From Deltaproteobacteria bacterium (GTDB lineage: Bacteria > Desulfobacterota > Desulfuromonadia > Desulfuromonadales > Geopsychrobacteraceae): a stretch of 64,000 nt of DNA. Positions 37,144 to 45,761 of this stretch are shown piece after piece. The position numbers were made by a program, and so were the translations under genes. The notes beneath the pieces were generated by a model, which was not told where the DNA came from, did not search any database, and saw nothing but the letters and a program-made list of their open reading frames with translations. The number at the start of each line of letters is the position of its first letter. Within the stretch, counting starts at the first letter, position 1. The DNA is taken from NCBI GenBank assembly GCA_024280335.1, contig JAJRQI010000064.1:1-64000 (forward strand). Direction: 5' to 3'.

Positions 37144-38904
37144 TTAAAAAGGAAACAGCAGCGGAATCGTCAGGGATGCACAAATCCAGACGAGCAGGTT
37201 CAGAGGGGTGCCGACTTTCAGGAAATCGATGAAACGATAGCCGCCGGGACCGACCACCAGGGCATTTGATTGGTGGCTGACCGGGGTCATGAAACAGGTG
37301 GACGAGGCGAGCGCAACCGCCATGAAAAGCGGCTGAGGATTGACGCCGAAGTGAACGGAGAGATCAAAGGCAACCGGCGCGAGCAAAACAGCGGTAGCGG
37401 CGTTGCTCATCACGCAGGTTAACAGCATGGTGATCAGAAACAGGACCGATAATGTCGCCCAGGGTCCGGCTAGGCTGGTCATCAGTTCAGCCAGTATTTC
37501 GGATGCGCCGCTGACTTCCATCGCCATCCCGAGCGGCAGGGTGCCGGCAATTAACATGATCACCGGCCAGTTGATACTTTCATAAGCATTTGACAGGCTG
37601 ATGCAGCGTGTCAGGACCATCAGGACCGCGCCGACTGCTGCGGCCTGCATGATCGGAAAAATGCCACTGCTGGCAAGCAGGATAACGCCAAGCATGATCA
37701 GCAGAGCAACCGGTCCTTTGGTCGGCAGGTAAGAGTCCTGATTGATCCCGCCCAGCAGCAGAAAGTCGTGTTTGTCCGCCAGGTGCAGAATTTTGTTCTC
37801 GGCCCCTTCGATCAGCAGCAGGTCGCCGAACTTCAGCACGACATGGTCGACCCGCTTGACCACCGGTTCCCCACGTCGCCAGATGGCGAGTACGTTCAAA
37901 CCGTGGGTGTCGTGAAAGTGCACTTCGCGTAAGGTGCGACCGACCAGCTCATTGGTCGGCGTCAAGGCCACTTCTACCACTCTGGATGTTTCCGACCCTT
38001 TCACTTTCCAGATTTTTTCTCTCTCAGGAACAACTTCAATCTCTGCGTTTTTTTTCAGCTTCAATAATTGCTCCGGCTCACCTTCGACAAACAGGATGTC
38101 TCCAGCCTTCAGAATGATCGATTTACGCGGGGCGGTAATTTTCAGCTGTTCACGCATCAGCGAACGAATTCTCAGATGGAAATCGGCTTCCAACCGCGAG
38201 TCGAGCAGTGACTTACCGACATAGTTGGAATCCTGCTTGATCAGGATGTCTGAAACGTAGGCCTTGACCTGGTTCAGCTGTGAAACCGTCGCCGACCGAT
38301 TGCTCGGCAGCAGGTGTCGGCCGATCAGCAGCATGTACGTGATACTGAGTAGTGTGATGATAATTCCGAGCGGGGCAAATTCGAACATGCTGAATTGCTG
38401 TCCCGTATACTCCAGCATCAGTTCGTTGATCAGGATATTGGGAGGGGTGCCGATCAGGGTGCAGACACCGCCGACCAGTGAACCGAACGCCAAGGGTATC
38501 AGCAGGCGTGAAGCAGGGATCCCGGTCTTTTTTGCGATTCCGGTGACCATCGGCAGCAGCACTGCTGCCGCACCAATATTATTGATAAAGGCAGAGGAGA
38601 CAGCCGTCAGAAGCATGATGGCCAGGATCAGTCTGATTTCATTTTGTCCGGCAAAGCCGAGTATCCAACGGCCCAGGTGGGCAGTGACTCCGGTATTGGC
38701 AATGGCGGCACTGAGGATAAACATAGCCGCGACAGTGATAACCGCTGGATTGCTGAAGGCAGAAAAAGCCTGATCCGCAGTGAGCAGGCCGAACAGGGGG
38801 AGAGTCAGCAGGATCAGCAGGCTGACCAGATCCATCCGCAGCCAGCCGGTGGCAAAGAGCAGGATGGCCACTCCCAGAATTGTTAAAACCAGAACAGGTT
38901 GCAT
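37144..38904 (-). CDS. SLC13-type (ArsB/CitT-fold) transporter with two TrkA_C domains
   Basis: A 586-residue membrane protein. The N-terminal half (about 1-190) and C-terminal half (about 400-586) carry the hydrophobic segments, with the DASS-type signatures SAFINNIGAAAVLLP, GTPPNILIN, SNAATAVLLAP and PVSHQSNALVVGPGGY. Between them lie two TrkA_C (RCK-C) domains at roughly 205-370 (ISESRLEADFHLR-like and VGRTLREVHFHDTHG). This layout is typical of bacterial SLC13-like permeases related to sulfate or dicarboxylate transporters; the substrate cannot be assigned. It lies 75 nt after thiE on the same strand and could be co-transcribed with the thiamin operon, though no thiamin-specific motif is visible. 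Confidence 0.8.
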   Translation of the reverse strand: MQPVLVLTILGVAILLFATGWLRMDLVSLLILLTLPLFGLLTADQAFSAFSNPAVITVAAMFILSAAIANTGVTAHLGRWILGFAGQNEIRLILAIMLLTAVSSAFINNIGAAAVLLPMVTGIAKKTGIPASRLLIPLAFGSLVGGVCTLIGTPPNILINELMLEYTGQQFSMFEFAPLGIIITLLSITYMLLIGRHLLPSNRSATVSQLNQVKAYVSDILIKQDSNYVGKSLLDSRLEADFHLRIRSLMREQLKITAPRKSIILKAGDILFVEGEPEQLLKLKKNAEIEVVPEREKIWKVKGSETSRVVEVALTPTNELVGRTLREVHFHDTHGLNVLAIWRRGEPVVKRVDHVVLKFGDLLLIEGAENKILHLADKHDFLLLGGINQDSYLPTKGPVALLIMLGVILLASSGIFPIMQAAAVGAVLMVLTRCISLSNAYESINWPVIMLIAGTLPLGMAMEVSGASEILAELMTSLAGPWATLSVLFLITMLLTCVMSNAATAVLLAPVAFDLSVHFGVNPQPLFMAVALASSTCFMTPVSHQSNALVVGPGGYRFIDFLKVGTPLNLLVWICASLTIPLLFPF

Positions 38905-38979
38905 GTGGCACCACTGATTTTGAAATAGCTAGTCCTGTCACTATTTTAAACGAAGCGGGGTACATAACAATAGAGCGTT

Positions 38980-39606
38980 TCAGCTTTTGCAGAGACTTTT
39001 TTGCAGGCGGGAATAGCTGTCAGCAGGGGAACTGTCGGTCAAAAGGGCTGAAATCATGGCGACGCCATCGGCACCGCAGGTCATGACCTCGGCGGCATTC
39101 TGCAGATTTATGCCGCCGAGGGCAAAGAGCGGGATCGGGCTGATTCGACAAGCTTGACGGAGTTCAGCCAGGCCGACCGGTGCGCCGAAGTCAGCTTTGG
39201 ACGGGGTGTGAAAAATCGGACCGAAGGTGATGAAGTCTGCCCCGGCAGCGGCCGCCGAAGAGATTTCCGCCGCAGAATGGGTTGAGACACCGATCAGCTT
39301 CTGCGGCCCGAGCAGCTCGCGGACCACCGCCGTCGGCAGTGAATGGCCGCCCAGGTGGACGCCATCCGCCTCGACCGCCAGCGCCAGGTCGATCCGGTCG
39401 TTGATCAGCAGTTTACAGTTGTAGCGCCGGGTCAGCTGGCGCAACTGCAGCGCCAGCTGAAAAAGCTCTGCGGCGCTGAGGTCCTTCTCCCGCAGTTGCA
39501 ACAGCCCTAATCCGGCCTCCAGCAGCGACTCGATGACCGATAATTGTTTCCCGTCAGGAAGTAGCCTTCGATCGCTGATCAGGTAGGTGGAGGGGAGGCG
39601 GCCCAC
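38980..39606 (-). CDS. Thiamine-phosphate synthase ThiE
   Basis: A 208-residue TIM-barrel enzyme that couples the pyrimidine diphosphate and thiazole phosphate into thiamin phosphate. Family motifs are clear: LQLREKDLS, KLLINDRIDLALAVEADGVHLGG, IGVSTHS, ADFITFGPIFHTPSK and ALGGI. It lacks nothing obvious and is of normal length. It is the last thi gene, starting 5 nt after thiH stops, and should be under the TPP riboswitch about 3 kb upstream. Confidence 0.93.
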   Translation of the reverse strand: MGRLPSTYLISDRRLLPDGKQLSVIESLLEAGLGLLQLREKDLSAAELFQLALQLRQLTRRYNCKLLINDRIDLALAVEADGVHLGGHSLPTAVVRELLGPQKLIGVSTHSAAEISSAAAAGADFITFGPIFHTPSKADFGAPVGLAELRQACRISPIPLFALGGINLQNAAEVMTCGADGVAMISALLTDSSPADSYSRLQKSLCKS

Positions 39607-39611
39607 GAAAA

Positions 39612-40736
39612 TCAGCCGGTTTGCTCTAGAAAGGCGTTATCCCAGTTTTTCCAGACCGCTTCATAACCGCGGGCGGCGAGTAGTTCGGCAATCTCAGCCG
39701 GGCTGCGCTGATCGTTGATGGCGAACTGCTGACCCTCATTGCTGTCGTCGCTGTAACCGCCGGGAGCCGTGCAGGAACCGGCGCTCATCTGGGTGATCCC
39801 CAAGGGCAGCAGGTTGTCGCGCAGCTGAGCACTTTCGCGGGTTGACAGAACCAGACCGGCATCGTGAATCAGCAGCCGCAGGGCACAGATGAACTGGGTC
39901 AGCTGTCGATCGGAAACGATACTGCGTGGTTGGAAGCCACCTTCGGCCGGGCGCAAGCGCGGGAAGGAGATCGACACCTGAGTGCGCCAGAAGCGCCGCG
40001 CCAGATAGAGGGCATGCAGACCGGTGTAGAAGACGTCGGTCAGGCAGTCGCCCAGACCGAGCAGTGAGCCGATGCCGATCCGCCGCAGACCGGCTTCACC
40101 GGCGGCTTCCGGAGCCTGCAGGCGAAAGTTGTAATCACTTTTCGGGCCGTAGGGGTGCAGTTCGGGGTAGAGCTGCGCATCGTAGGTTTCCTGATAGAGG
40201 GTCAGACCATCGACCCCGGCGGTCACCATCCGTGCGTAACCGGCACTGTCCATTGGAAAAACCTCGATCGAGACCGAACCGCAGAGCGGCTTTACCTGCC
40301 TGACTGCTTTTTCCAGAAAGTCGATTCCGGCCGTCTCTGGGGCTTCGCCAGTCAACAGCAGCATGTGCCGGAAACCCTGTTCGCGCAGCACCCTGGCATC
40401 CTGTTCGATTTCGGCCATCGACAAGGTTTTACGCGGCAGATCATTGTCGGCACTGAAGCCGCAGTACTTGCAACCGTTGTGACATTCATTCGACAGGTAA
40501 AGCGGTGCGTAGAGCTGGATGGTGCGGCCGAAACGCCGGCTGGTGATACGATGTGCTTCACCGGCCAGCTGTTCCAGCTGCGCATCGCTGATTTGTGGCG
40601 AGAGCAGGCAGGCAAAATCTTCCATGCTCAAGCGTGGTCGGCGTAGCGCCTGGTCGATCTGCTGCGAGGTCGTTGCCAAAATCTGTTCACGCAGTTCTGC
40701 TTGCGGGTATTGTTGCAGCTGCTGAAAAAAACTCAT
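39612..40736 (-). CDS. 2-iminoacetate synthase ThiH (radical SAM)
   Basis: A 374-residue radical SAM enzyme that cleaves tyrosine to dehydroglycine for thiazole formation. [10 protein letters not shown] carries the CxxxCxxC cluster motif at about residue 84. Other family features are [28 protein letters not shown] and the C-terminal [11 protein letters not shown]. Presence of ThiH rather than the oxygen-dependent glycine oxidase ThiO fits an anaerobe. The start overlaps the thiG stop by 4 nt. Confidence 0.95.
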   Translation of the reverse strand: MSFFQQLQQYPQAELREQILATTSQQIDQALRRPRLSMEDFACLLSPQISDAQLEQLAGEAHRITSRRFGRTIQLYAPLYLSNECHNGCKYCGFSADNDLPRKTLSMAEIEQDARVLREQGFRHMLLLTGEAPETAGIDFLEKAVRQVKPLCGSVSIEVFPMDSAGYARMVTAGVDGLTLYQETYDAQLYPELHPYGPKSDYNFRLQAPEAAGEAGLRRIGIGSLLGLGDCLTDVFYTGLHALYLARRFWRTQVSISFPRLRPAEGGFQPRSIVSDRQLTQFICALRLLIHDAGLVLSTRESAQLRDNLLPLGITQMSAGSCTAPGGYSDDSNEGQQFAINDQRSPAEIAELLAARGYEAVWKNWDNAFLEQTG

Positions 40737-41509
40737 CCGTTGTCCCTTAAAAAGCCGGTCAGCGGGCTGGAGGCTTCTGCTTTTTGTCGTTGTGGTCCGA
40801 GTCCGGCCAGATAGGCTTCCCGCCCGGCTTCGACCCCTTTGCGGAACGCTCGACCCATGGCTGCCGGGTCGGGGGTGTCGGCCAGCGCGGTGTTGACCAA
40901 AACTGCGTCGGCGCCCATCTCCATCGCCTCGGCGGCATGCGAGGGGGCGCCGAGACCGGCATCAACCACCACCGGGACCTGAGCTTGTTCGATGATGATG
41001 GCGATATGGTCGCGGGTACGCAGGCCTTTGTTGGTGCCGATCGGCGCACCCAGCGGCATCACCGTGGCGCATCCGACTTCTTCCAGGTGCTTGGCCAGCA
41101 CCGGGTCGGCGGGCATGTAGGGCAGTACGATAAAGCCTTCTTTGACCAGAATCTCTGCCGCTTTTAACGTTTCGATCGGATCGGGGAGCAGGTAGTAGGG
41201 GTCGGGAGTGACCTCCAGCTTGACCCAGGGCTCACAACCGGCGGCACGGGCCAGTCTGGCCAGTCGCACCGCTTCTTCGGCATCGCGGGCACCGCTGGTG
41301 TTCGGTAACAGCAGGTAGCGGTCGCGGTCGATATGTGACAGCAACGAGTCGGCAGGATTGTCGATATCGACCCGGCGCAGCGCAACGGTGACAATTTCAC
41401 AGCCGGAACGTTCCATCGCTGCGACCATCGCTTGGTTCGAGGAAAACTTGCCGGTGCCGACCATCAACCGAGAGTTGAAGGAGCGTCCGGCGATTATTAA
41501 TTGATCCAT
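40733..41509 (-). CDS. Thiazole synthase ThiG
   Basis: A 258-residue barrel enzyme that assembles the thiazole ring from deoxyxylulose phosphate, dehydroglycine and ThiS thiocarboxylate. Motifs include [33 protein letters not shown] (with the Schiff-base lysine), [25 protein letters not shown] and [27 protein letters not shown], quoted here only in key parts. Normal length. It starts 35 nt after thiS and overlaps thiH. Confidence 0.95.
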   Translation of the reverse strand: MDQLIIAGRSFNSRLMVGTGKFSSNQAMVAAMERSGCEIVTVALRRVDIDNPADSLLSHIDRDRYLLLPNTSGARDAEEAVRLARLARAAGCEPWVKLEVTPDPYYLLPDPIETLKAAEILVKEGFIVLPYMPADPVLAKHLEEVGCATVMPLGAPIGTNKGLRTRDHIAIIIEQAQVPVVVDAGLGAPSHAAEAMEMGADAVLVNTALADTPDPAAMGRAFRKGVEAGREAYLAGLGPQRQKAEASSPLTGFLRDNG

Positions 41510-41544
41510 GATGATATCCTGTCAGTTGTGACGATGATTGGTCT

Positions 41545-41745
41545 TCAGCCGCCGCCGACAAACTGGATCAGCTCCAGCGTGTCGCCATTATGCAACTGGA
41601 TGTCGGCACGTTTTTCCGCCGTTAGGATCTCGCGATTCAGTTCGACCACGACCCGCTCCGGGGTCAGCTCCAGTTGCTCGAGCAGTTGTACAATGCTGAG
41701 TGGTTCCGAATACTGCTTCTGCTGACCGTTGATGCACAAATCCAT
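41545..41745 (-). CDS. Sulfur carrier protein ThiS
   Basis: A 66-residue beta-grasp protein ending F-V-G-G-G. The Gly-Gly terminus is adenylated by ThiF and converted to a thiocarboxylate that delivers sulfur to ThiG. The start MDLCINGQQKQY and the NGDTLELIQFVGGG end are typical. It begins 12 nt after thiF. Confidence 0.93.
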   Translation of the reverse strand: MDLCINGQQKQYSEPLSIVQLLEQLELTPERVVVELNREILTAEKRADIQLHNGDTLELIQFVGGG

Positions 41746-41757
41746 AGTTTGATTTCC

Positions 41758-42564
41758 TTATTCCGGTTCTTCGCCGAGCAACAGTCTCAACACCGCGTTC
41801 GCTTGATGGTGGGCGGCAATGCCGACCCTGGGAGCCATCAAGCCGCGGCCTGGTTGCGCGGCCGTGATGCCGTCGCCACAGAGGTAGAGGTTCTGCGCGG
41901 CTTTGCGAGTTTTGATGCTGTTGGCGGGCTGGTAACCGGCCATCCCCGAGGCGGCGACCAGCGGTGTCTGCGGAGAACTGCGCAAGAAATTGCTGATCAG
42001 CATCGCCTTTTGATCTGCTGCATCGAAAGCCTCAACCATGACATTGACTGCGGAAAAATATTTGAACAGGTTCTCGGGAGTGATCTTTTCCTGGATGGCG
42101 ACAATCTCTACGCCGGGATTGATCCGCCGCAGGTTTTCCGTCAGCGCCTGTACTTTTGGCAGCCCTATCTGGTCGATAAAGTATTGTTGACGGTTCAGAT
42201 TGGACGGCTCAACCAGATCAAAGTCAGCGACGATCAATTTGCCGACGCCGATCCGCGTCAGGGCGATTGCGATATTGGAGCCGAGTCCACCGGCACCGGC
42301 GATGCCGACACAGCTGTTTTTGATTTTTTCATGTACCCCCGGGGTGTGGCGGGCCATCATCAATGCTTCTAGCTCATCAACGCTCGGCTGTTCGCCGCGC
42401 CGGATCAATACCACCCGATCGCCGTCTTTGAGCTGCTGATCGGTGCTGACCGGAAAGCCATTGACAATCAGCAGGTCGGCATCCGGCTTCTGACGCTCTC
42501 GCAGTTCAAATAGCCGGATTTCTGTCTGGAATCGGCAGCACTGTTCGTTGATAAATAACTGCAT
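41758..42564 (-). CDS. Sulfur carrier adenylyltransferase ThiF with N-terminal ThiS-like domain
   Basis: A 268-residue protein. Residues 1-65 resemble a beta-grasp ThiS/MoaD domain (MQLFINEQCCRF, NGDGDR-type end DGDRVVLI) but without a terminal Gly-Gly. The rest is an E1-like adenylation domain: GIAGAGGLGSNIAIALTRIG (nucleotide loop), DFDLVEPSNLNRQQY (Mg/ATP site) and VEAFDAADQKA. It activates ThiS. The ATG at 42564 is chosen because the upstream extension reads through the riboswitch terminator. It is the first gene of the thi operon. Confidence 0.9.
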   Translation of the reverse strand: MQLFINEQCCRFQTEIRLFELRERQKPDADLLIVNGFPVSTDQQLKDGDRVVLIRRGEQPSVDELEALMMARHTPGVHEKIKNSCVGIAGAGGLGSNIAIALTRIGVGKLIVADFDLVEPSNLNRQQYFIDQIGLPKVQALTENLRRINPGVEIVAIQEKITPENLFKYFSAVNVMVEAFDAADQKAMLISNFLRSSPQTPLVAASGMAGYQPANSIKTRKAAQNLYLCGDGITAAQPGRGLMAPRVGIAAHHQANAVLRLLLGEEPE

Positions 42565-42579
42565 AATTATTCTCTGTAA

Positions 42580-42608
42580 AAATAAAAAAGGCCACCACAA
42601 TGGCGGCC
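42580..42608 (-). terminator. Intrinsic terminator of the TPP riboswitch expression platform
   Basis: On the minus strand GGCCGCCA (42608-42601) pairs with TGGTGGCC (42597-42590, one G-U), followed by TTTTTTATTTTT. It stands between the riboswitch aptamer and the thiF start, so ligand binding should control transcription termination. Confidence 0.85.
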
Positions 42609-42639
42609 TCCGACAGTTGAAGTGCCGGATGACGACAGC

Positions 42640-42736
42640 CACTTCCCTACGCCGGTATCAGCCGGATCAGGTTCAAAGGGTCGTTCCGGATCCGTTTGGA
42701 TCCTGGAACTCTCAGTAACGAAGACACCCCCAGGGC
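42640..42736 (-). promoter_or_regulatory. TPP riboswitch (THI element)
   Basis: The minus strand reads CCCTGGGGGTGTC at the 5' end, then ACTGAGAGTTCC, the THI-box core ACCTGATCCGGCTGATACC and the 3' end GCGTAGGGAAGTGG. These are the conserved blocks of the TPP aptamer (P2/P3 CTGAGA and P4/P5 ACCTGATC...GCGTAGGGAA). With thiamin pyrophosphate bound, the thi operon downstream should be switched off through the terminator at 42580-42608. Confidence 0.95.
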
Positions 42737-42750
42737 TTTAATGATCCGCT

Positions 42751-42780
42751 AAATTAGCAGTCTGCTGAGGTTGAAGTCAA
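42751..42780 (-). promoter_or_regulatory. Candidate promoter of the thi operon
   Basis: On the minus strand TTGACT (42780-42775), an 18-nt spacer and TAATTT (42756-42751). The inferred start, near 42744, lies just upstream of the aptamer. Confidence 0.55.
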
Positions 42781-42894
42781 TAATTTTGCCACAATTATCC
42801 GCGCTTCCGTCATTGATCTTGGCCCGGCTTTCGATTAGGATGTGCCCCTTGCAGAGTGCAGTGGAAAATCGCTGTCTTGGGAAAGGATAAAAGT

Positions 42895-43215
42895 ATGTCA
42901 ATTTCAGTACGTTACCGATAACTTCTGGAACAGATTGAGACAGAGGCGGATCGATTTTATGAAGCTTTGCCGGAGGATACCGCCAATGCGCTGCGCCTGG
43001 TAGATCTGGCCGCTGAAGAGATGCAGGATTGGGTTGAGTCGGTCGGCGAGATTTCACAAATCAAGCTCGAGGAAAAGCTGTCACCCGTGTTGCTCAAGGT
43101 GCACGGCCAGCTCGACCGGGCACGGGTTATGTTGGAAAACGCTGAACACAAAAAAGAGAGCAGCGTGGTCTGGGAGTTGGAGCAGCGGATCTATCGGCTG
43201 TTGAACGACCTTTGA
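42895..43215 (+). pseudogene. Small helical protein gene interrupted by TAA at codon 9
   Basis: ATG at 42895 follows a good AAGGA site with an 8-nt gap, but the frame meets TAA at 42919-42921 after MSISVRYR. The same frame then stays open for 98 codons (LLEQIETEADRFYEALPEDT..., ending YRLLNDL), giving a helical, acidic protein with normal codon use. The stop could arise from CAA (Gln) by one C-to-T change. Translation from the internal TTG at 42967 would give 82 residues but has no ribosome-binding site. The final TGA coincides with the first bases of a palindromic repeat, so the original 3' end may also be altered. I recognise no family. Confidence 0.6.
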
Positions 43216-43364
43216 TGGCGTCGCAAAAAGTCCGCCCGACTGCGTTGCAGCGTTTTTTCAGCATCTCGACATACCATATGTATGACTTCGACCCTGAAAA
43301 ACCACTGCGCCTTGTGGGGCGAAATTTTTGCTTAGCCACCGAATTCTTTTTTGCGAGTGCATCA
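43213..43364. repeat. MITE-like long palindromic element
   Basis: Ends are inverted copies: TGATGGCGTCGCAAAAAG on the left and, on the complementary strand from the right, TGATGCACTCGCAAAAAAG. The interior continues the dyad (GCGTTTTTTCAG versus CTGAAAAACCACTGCG) down to a centre CATACCATATGTATG. The whole 152 bp can fold as one stem. A 62-codon open frame in it is a by-product. No transposase is present, so it would be a non-autonomous element or a large extragenic palindrome. The remaining gap to 43482 contains only a small CCGAAAC/GTTTCGG hairpin. Confidence 0.65.
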
Positions 43365-43482
43365 CCTTTGACCGCTGGCGGGTGGCACGTTCGTTGCTAG
43401 ATAATGCGACGATCTGCATATCTGTCCCCCCGTTCCGAAACGCTGGAGTTTCGGCAGACTTTCTCTGGAGCTGGATTTAAGC

Positions 43483-44364
43483 ATGCATAAGAAGCTGGAA
43501 AAGATATTTTACGAGGTTCGCGAACCGGAACTGGATTGGGATGATATCGGTGGTTTCGCGGAAGTTAAAGAGATTCTCAAAGAGATGGTCTGCCTGCCGC
43601 TGCAGAAACCGGAGATGATCAAAAAACATCAACTGGGTATTCCTGCCGGGGTGATGATGTGGGGCCCGCTCGGGGTCGGCATCACCATGCTCGCTGAGGC
43701 TTGTGCCAAAGAAGCTGCCGCTTCCTTTGTTTATATCAGCGGCCAGGAGATGCTCGGCAAAGGTGAAGAGTTGGTCGAGGCGTTCGACACCGCCATCCAT
43801 GAAGCACCCTGTGTGCTGTTTATTTCTGATTGTGAATGGCTGGCACCACGGGTCGGTTGCGATTACGAGTGGGGTCCGGGGAATCTGCGTGGCATTCCGC
43901 CGACCTTCGCCACCAAGGATCTGAACCGACTGTTCATTGAGCAGATCGACCGGATCAACAAAATAGACAACGTGATGCTGGTCGGCTCTTGTTACCGGAT
44001 CGATACCGTCGATCAGGCCATCATCAAAGAGAAGAAGCGCTTCAACCGCAAAGTGTTTGTCCATCCGCCACGGGTCATCGATCGGCGCGGCATGCTCGAT
44101 ATCTATCTGGATATGATGCCGAATCTGGCCGCCGACGTGAATCGTGAAGAACTGGCTGAGTTGACCGAAGGGTACGTCGGCTGGGATACCGAAAGCCTCT
44201 GCAAGCGGGCCACGGTCAACGCGATCAAGCAGGACGCCCCGCAGGTCACCATGGCGCACTTCCTTAAATCGCTTAAAGAAGTTCGTTATTGGCTGACGCC
44301 TGATATGACCCGTGTCTATCACGAAATCTATGAGAACGACTGCCCGCACCACTACGCATTTTAG
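43483..44364 (+). CDS. AAA-family protein with degenerate Walker A and B motifs
   Basis: A 293-residue protein with the AAA module of the FtsH/Cdc48 type: LDWDDIGGFAEVKEILKEMV, then the P-loop region GPLGVGIT at residues 61-68, where the essential lysine is isoleucine (codon ATC), and a Walker B region VLFISDCEW, where the Asp-Glu pair is not conserved. The second-region-of-homology equivalent reads KKRFNRKVFVHPP. The C-terminal lid (ELAELTEGYVGWDTESLCKRA) is intact. All the rest of the fold is well kept, so it is probably a functional non-hydrolysing AAA protein rather than a decaying gene. It is followed 7 nt later by an FmdE-like gene. Confidence 0.75.
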   Translation: MHKKLEKIFYEVREPELDWDDIGGFAEVKEILKEMVCLPLQKPEMIKKHQLGIPAGVMMWGPLGVGITMLAEACAKEAAASFVYISGQEMLGKGEELVEAFDTAIHEAPCVLFISDCEWLAPRVGCDYEWGPGNLRGIPPTFATKDLNRLFIEQIDRINKIDNVMLVGSCYRIDTVDQAIIKEKKRFNRKVFVHPPRVIDRRGMLDIYLDMMPNLAADVNREELAELTEGYVGWDTESLCKRATVNAIKQDAPQVTMAHFLKSLKEVRYWLTPDMTRVYHEIYENDCPHHYAF

Positions 44365-44371
44365 GTTTTTT

Positions 44372-44785
44372 GTGGCAGATAACGAACTTTACCGGAAGCT
44401 TGCCGAGCGGCATGGTCACTACTGTCCGATGAGTACCCTCGGCGTGCGCCTCGGCGAGGCGGCGCTACGGCAACTCGTGCCTTTGTCGCCGGTAGATCTG
44501 GCCCTCTGTTATCTGGCACAGACCTGTGCTGCTGATGGTATCCGCATCCTTTTCGAATCGTCTGGTTTCAATAACGATCTCCGCATAGAGCCGTCAGGGC
44601 AGCATCGTTTATGTTGCCGTAGCGCCGCCGGCAAAGAGCTGTCACTGCAGTTATCCGCAGAGGCAATGCTGCTCGCAGCCGGATATCGCGAGCTTGATGA
44701 AGCAGGAAAACTGCAACGATTGGAGTTGCTGCGCACTGCCTCTGCCGAACGCTTGATAACCTTGCATGAAGGATCATTCGATTGA
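44372..44785 (+). CDS. FmdE-like protein
   Basis: A 137-residue protein starting with GTG at 44372 (VADNELYRKLAERHGHYCPMSTLGVRLGEAAL). The HGHYCPMSTLGVRLG segment matches the metal-binding start of the FmdE family (formylmethanofuran dehydrogenase operon protein E), usually HGHxCPGxxxG; here the Pro is followed by Met. A Cys-Cys pair (HRLCCRS) follows at about residue 75. FmdE-type proteins bind zinc and occur in many bacteria that lack methanofuran, with unclear roles. The gene starts just after the AAA-like gene and its TGA overlaps the ATG of the permease. Confidence 0.65.
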   Translation: MADNELYRKLAERHGHYCPMSTLGVRLGEAALRQLVPLSPVDLALCYLAQTCAADGIRILFESSGFNNDLRIEPSGQHRLCCRSAAGKELSLQLSAEAMLLAAGYRELDEAGKLQRLELLRTASAERLITLHEGSFD

Positions 44786-45746
44786 TGCAGGACTCGGTTC
44801 TCGTACAGATATTCAATGTTATTCAGGAAGAAATCCTGCAGATGTGGTGGTTCTTTCTGTTGTCGATTCTACTGGTCGGCATCATCAAGGGCTACAAGCT
44901 TGACCTGAAAATTCGTGATTCGATCAATCGCGCCGGATTCCTCGGCATCCCGCTCGCGGTCGGGGTCGGCATGGTTTCCCCCCTGTGTGCCTGCGGGATT
45001 CTGCCGATTGTCATTTCGCTGGCACTGCTGGGAACGCCGCTGGCACCTTTGATGGCACTGCTGGTGACCTCTCCGGTGATGGGTCCGGACGCGCTGCTTT
45101 TGACCTATAGCGGTCTGGGGCCCGAATGGGCGCTGATGAAAGTCGGCGGTGCCGCAGTCCTCGGTATTTCGGCTGGAGTACTGATCCTCTGGTTGCAAAA
45201 GAGCGGCTTTCTGGCACAGGATATGTTGCGCTTGCAGCCGCTTTCCAGGAGGACGGATCGCTCGCTCCGGCCGCCGAGATCGGTGCGGCGCACGGCATCA
45301 AGGTTAAGCGGATGCAGGTCGTTCCGCGCGACAACCGACTCCGCTTTATCTTTGACCGGACGCTGGATGCCGGTCTGTTTGTCGGCAAATATCTGCTGTT
45401 GGCGATCATCCTGGAAGCGATTATCGTTACCCTGGTGCCGATTTCCTGGATCACTTTTCTGGTCGGTCAGGACAACCTGCAATCACTGTTTGCCGCTGCG
45501 CTGATCGGCCTGCCGCTGCCGACCAACCAGATTCCGATCATCCCGATTCTGGCCGGACTGCTGGAACGGGGGATCGATCAGGGTGCCGCCTTGACGCTGT
45601 TGTTGGCCGGTCCGGTCACCAGCCTGCCGGCGATACTGGCGTTGTGGGCGATGTTTCAAAAACGCCTGGTGCTGGTCTTTATCGTCCATTCGCTGCTGGT
45701 GGCGATCCTGCTTGGCTGGTTATTGCAACTGGCATTACACTTTTAA
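44785..45746 (+). pseudogene. ArsP/DUF318-type permease with an internal frameshift
   Basis: From ATG 44785 the frame encodes the first half of a permease (FFLLSILLVGIIKGYKL, SPLCACGILPIVISL, SPVMGPDALLLTY, LILWLQKSG) and then loses family character after about 45215. The frame one base back takes over (AAAFQEDGSLAPAAEIG, KYLLLAIILEAI, LIGLPLPTNQIPIIPILAGLLERG, ending LLQLALHF) and stops at 45746. Joined, they make about 320 residues, normal for ArsP_1/DUF318 permeases with the cysteine motif CxCG and two four-helix halves. A single missing base between about 45195 and 45240 explains it; sequencing error, true mutation or a programmed -1 shift cannot be told apart. I see no classic slippery heptamer. 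Confidence 0.7.
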
Positions 45747-45761
45747 CGTATTTAGGAGTGC

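Noticed and set aside
43212-43400. A 62-codon plus-strand open frame
   Set aside because: It is contained in the palindromic element at 43213-43364 and reflects its structure.
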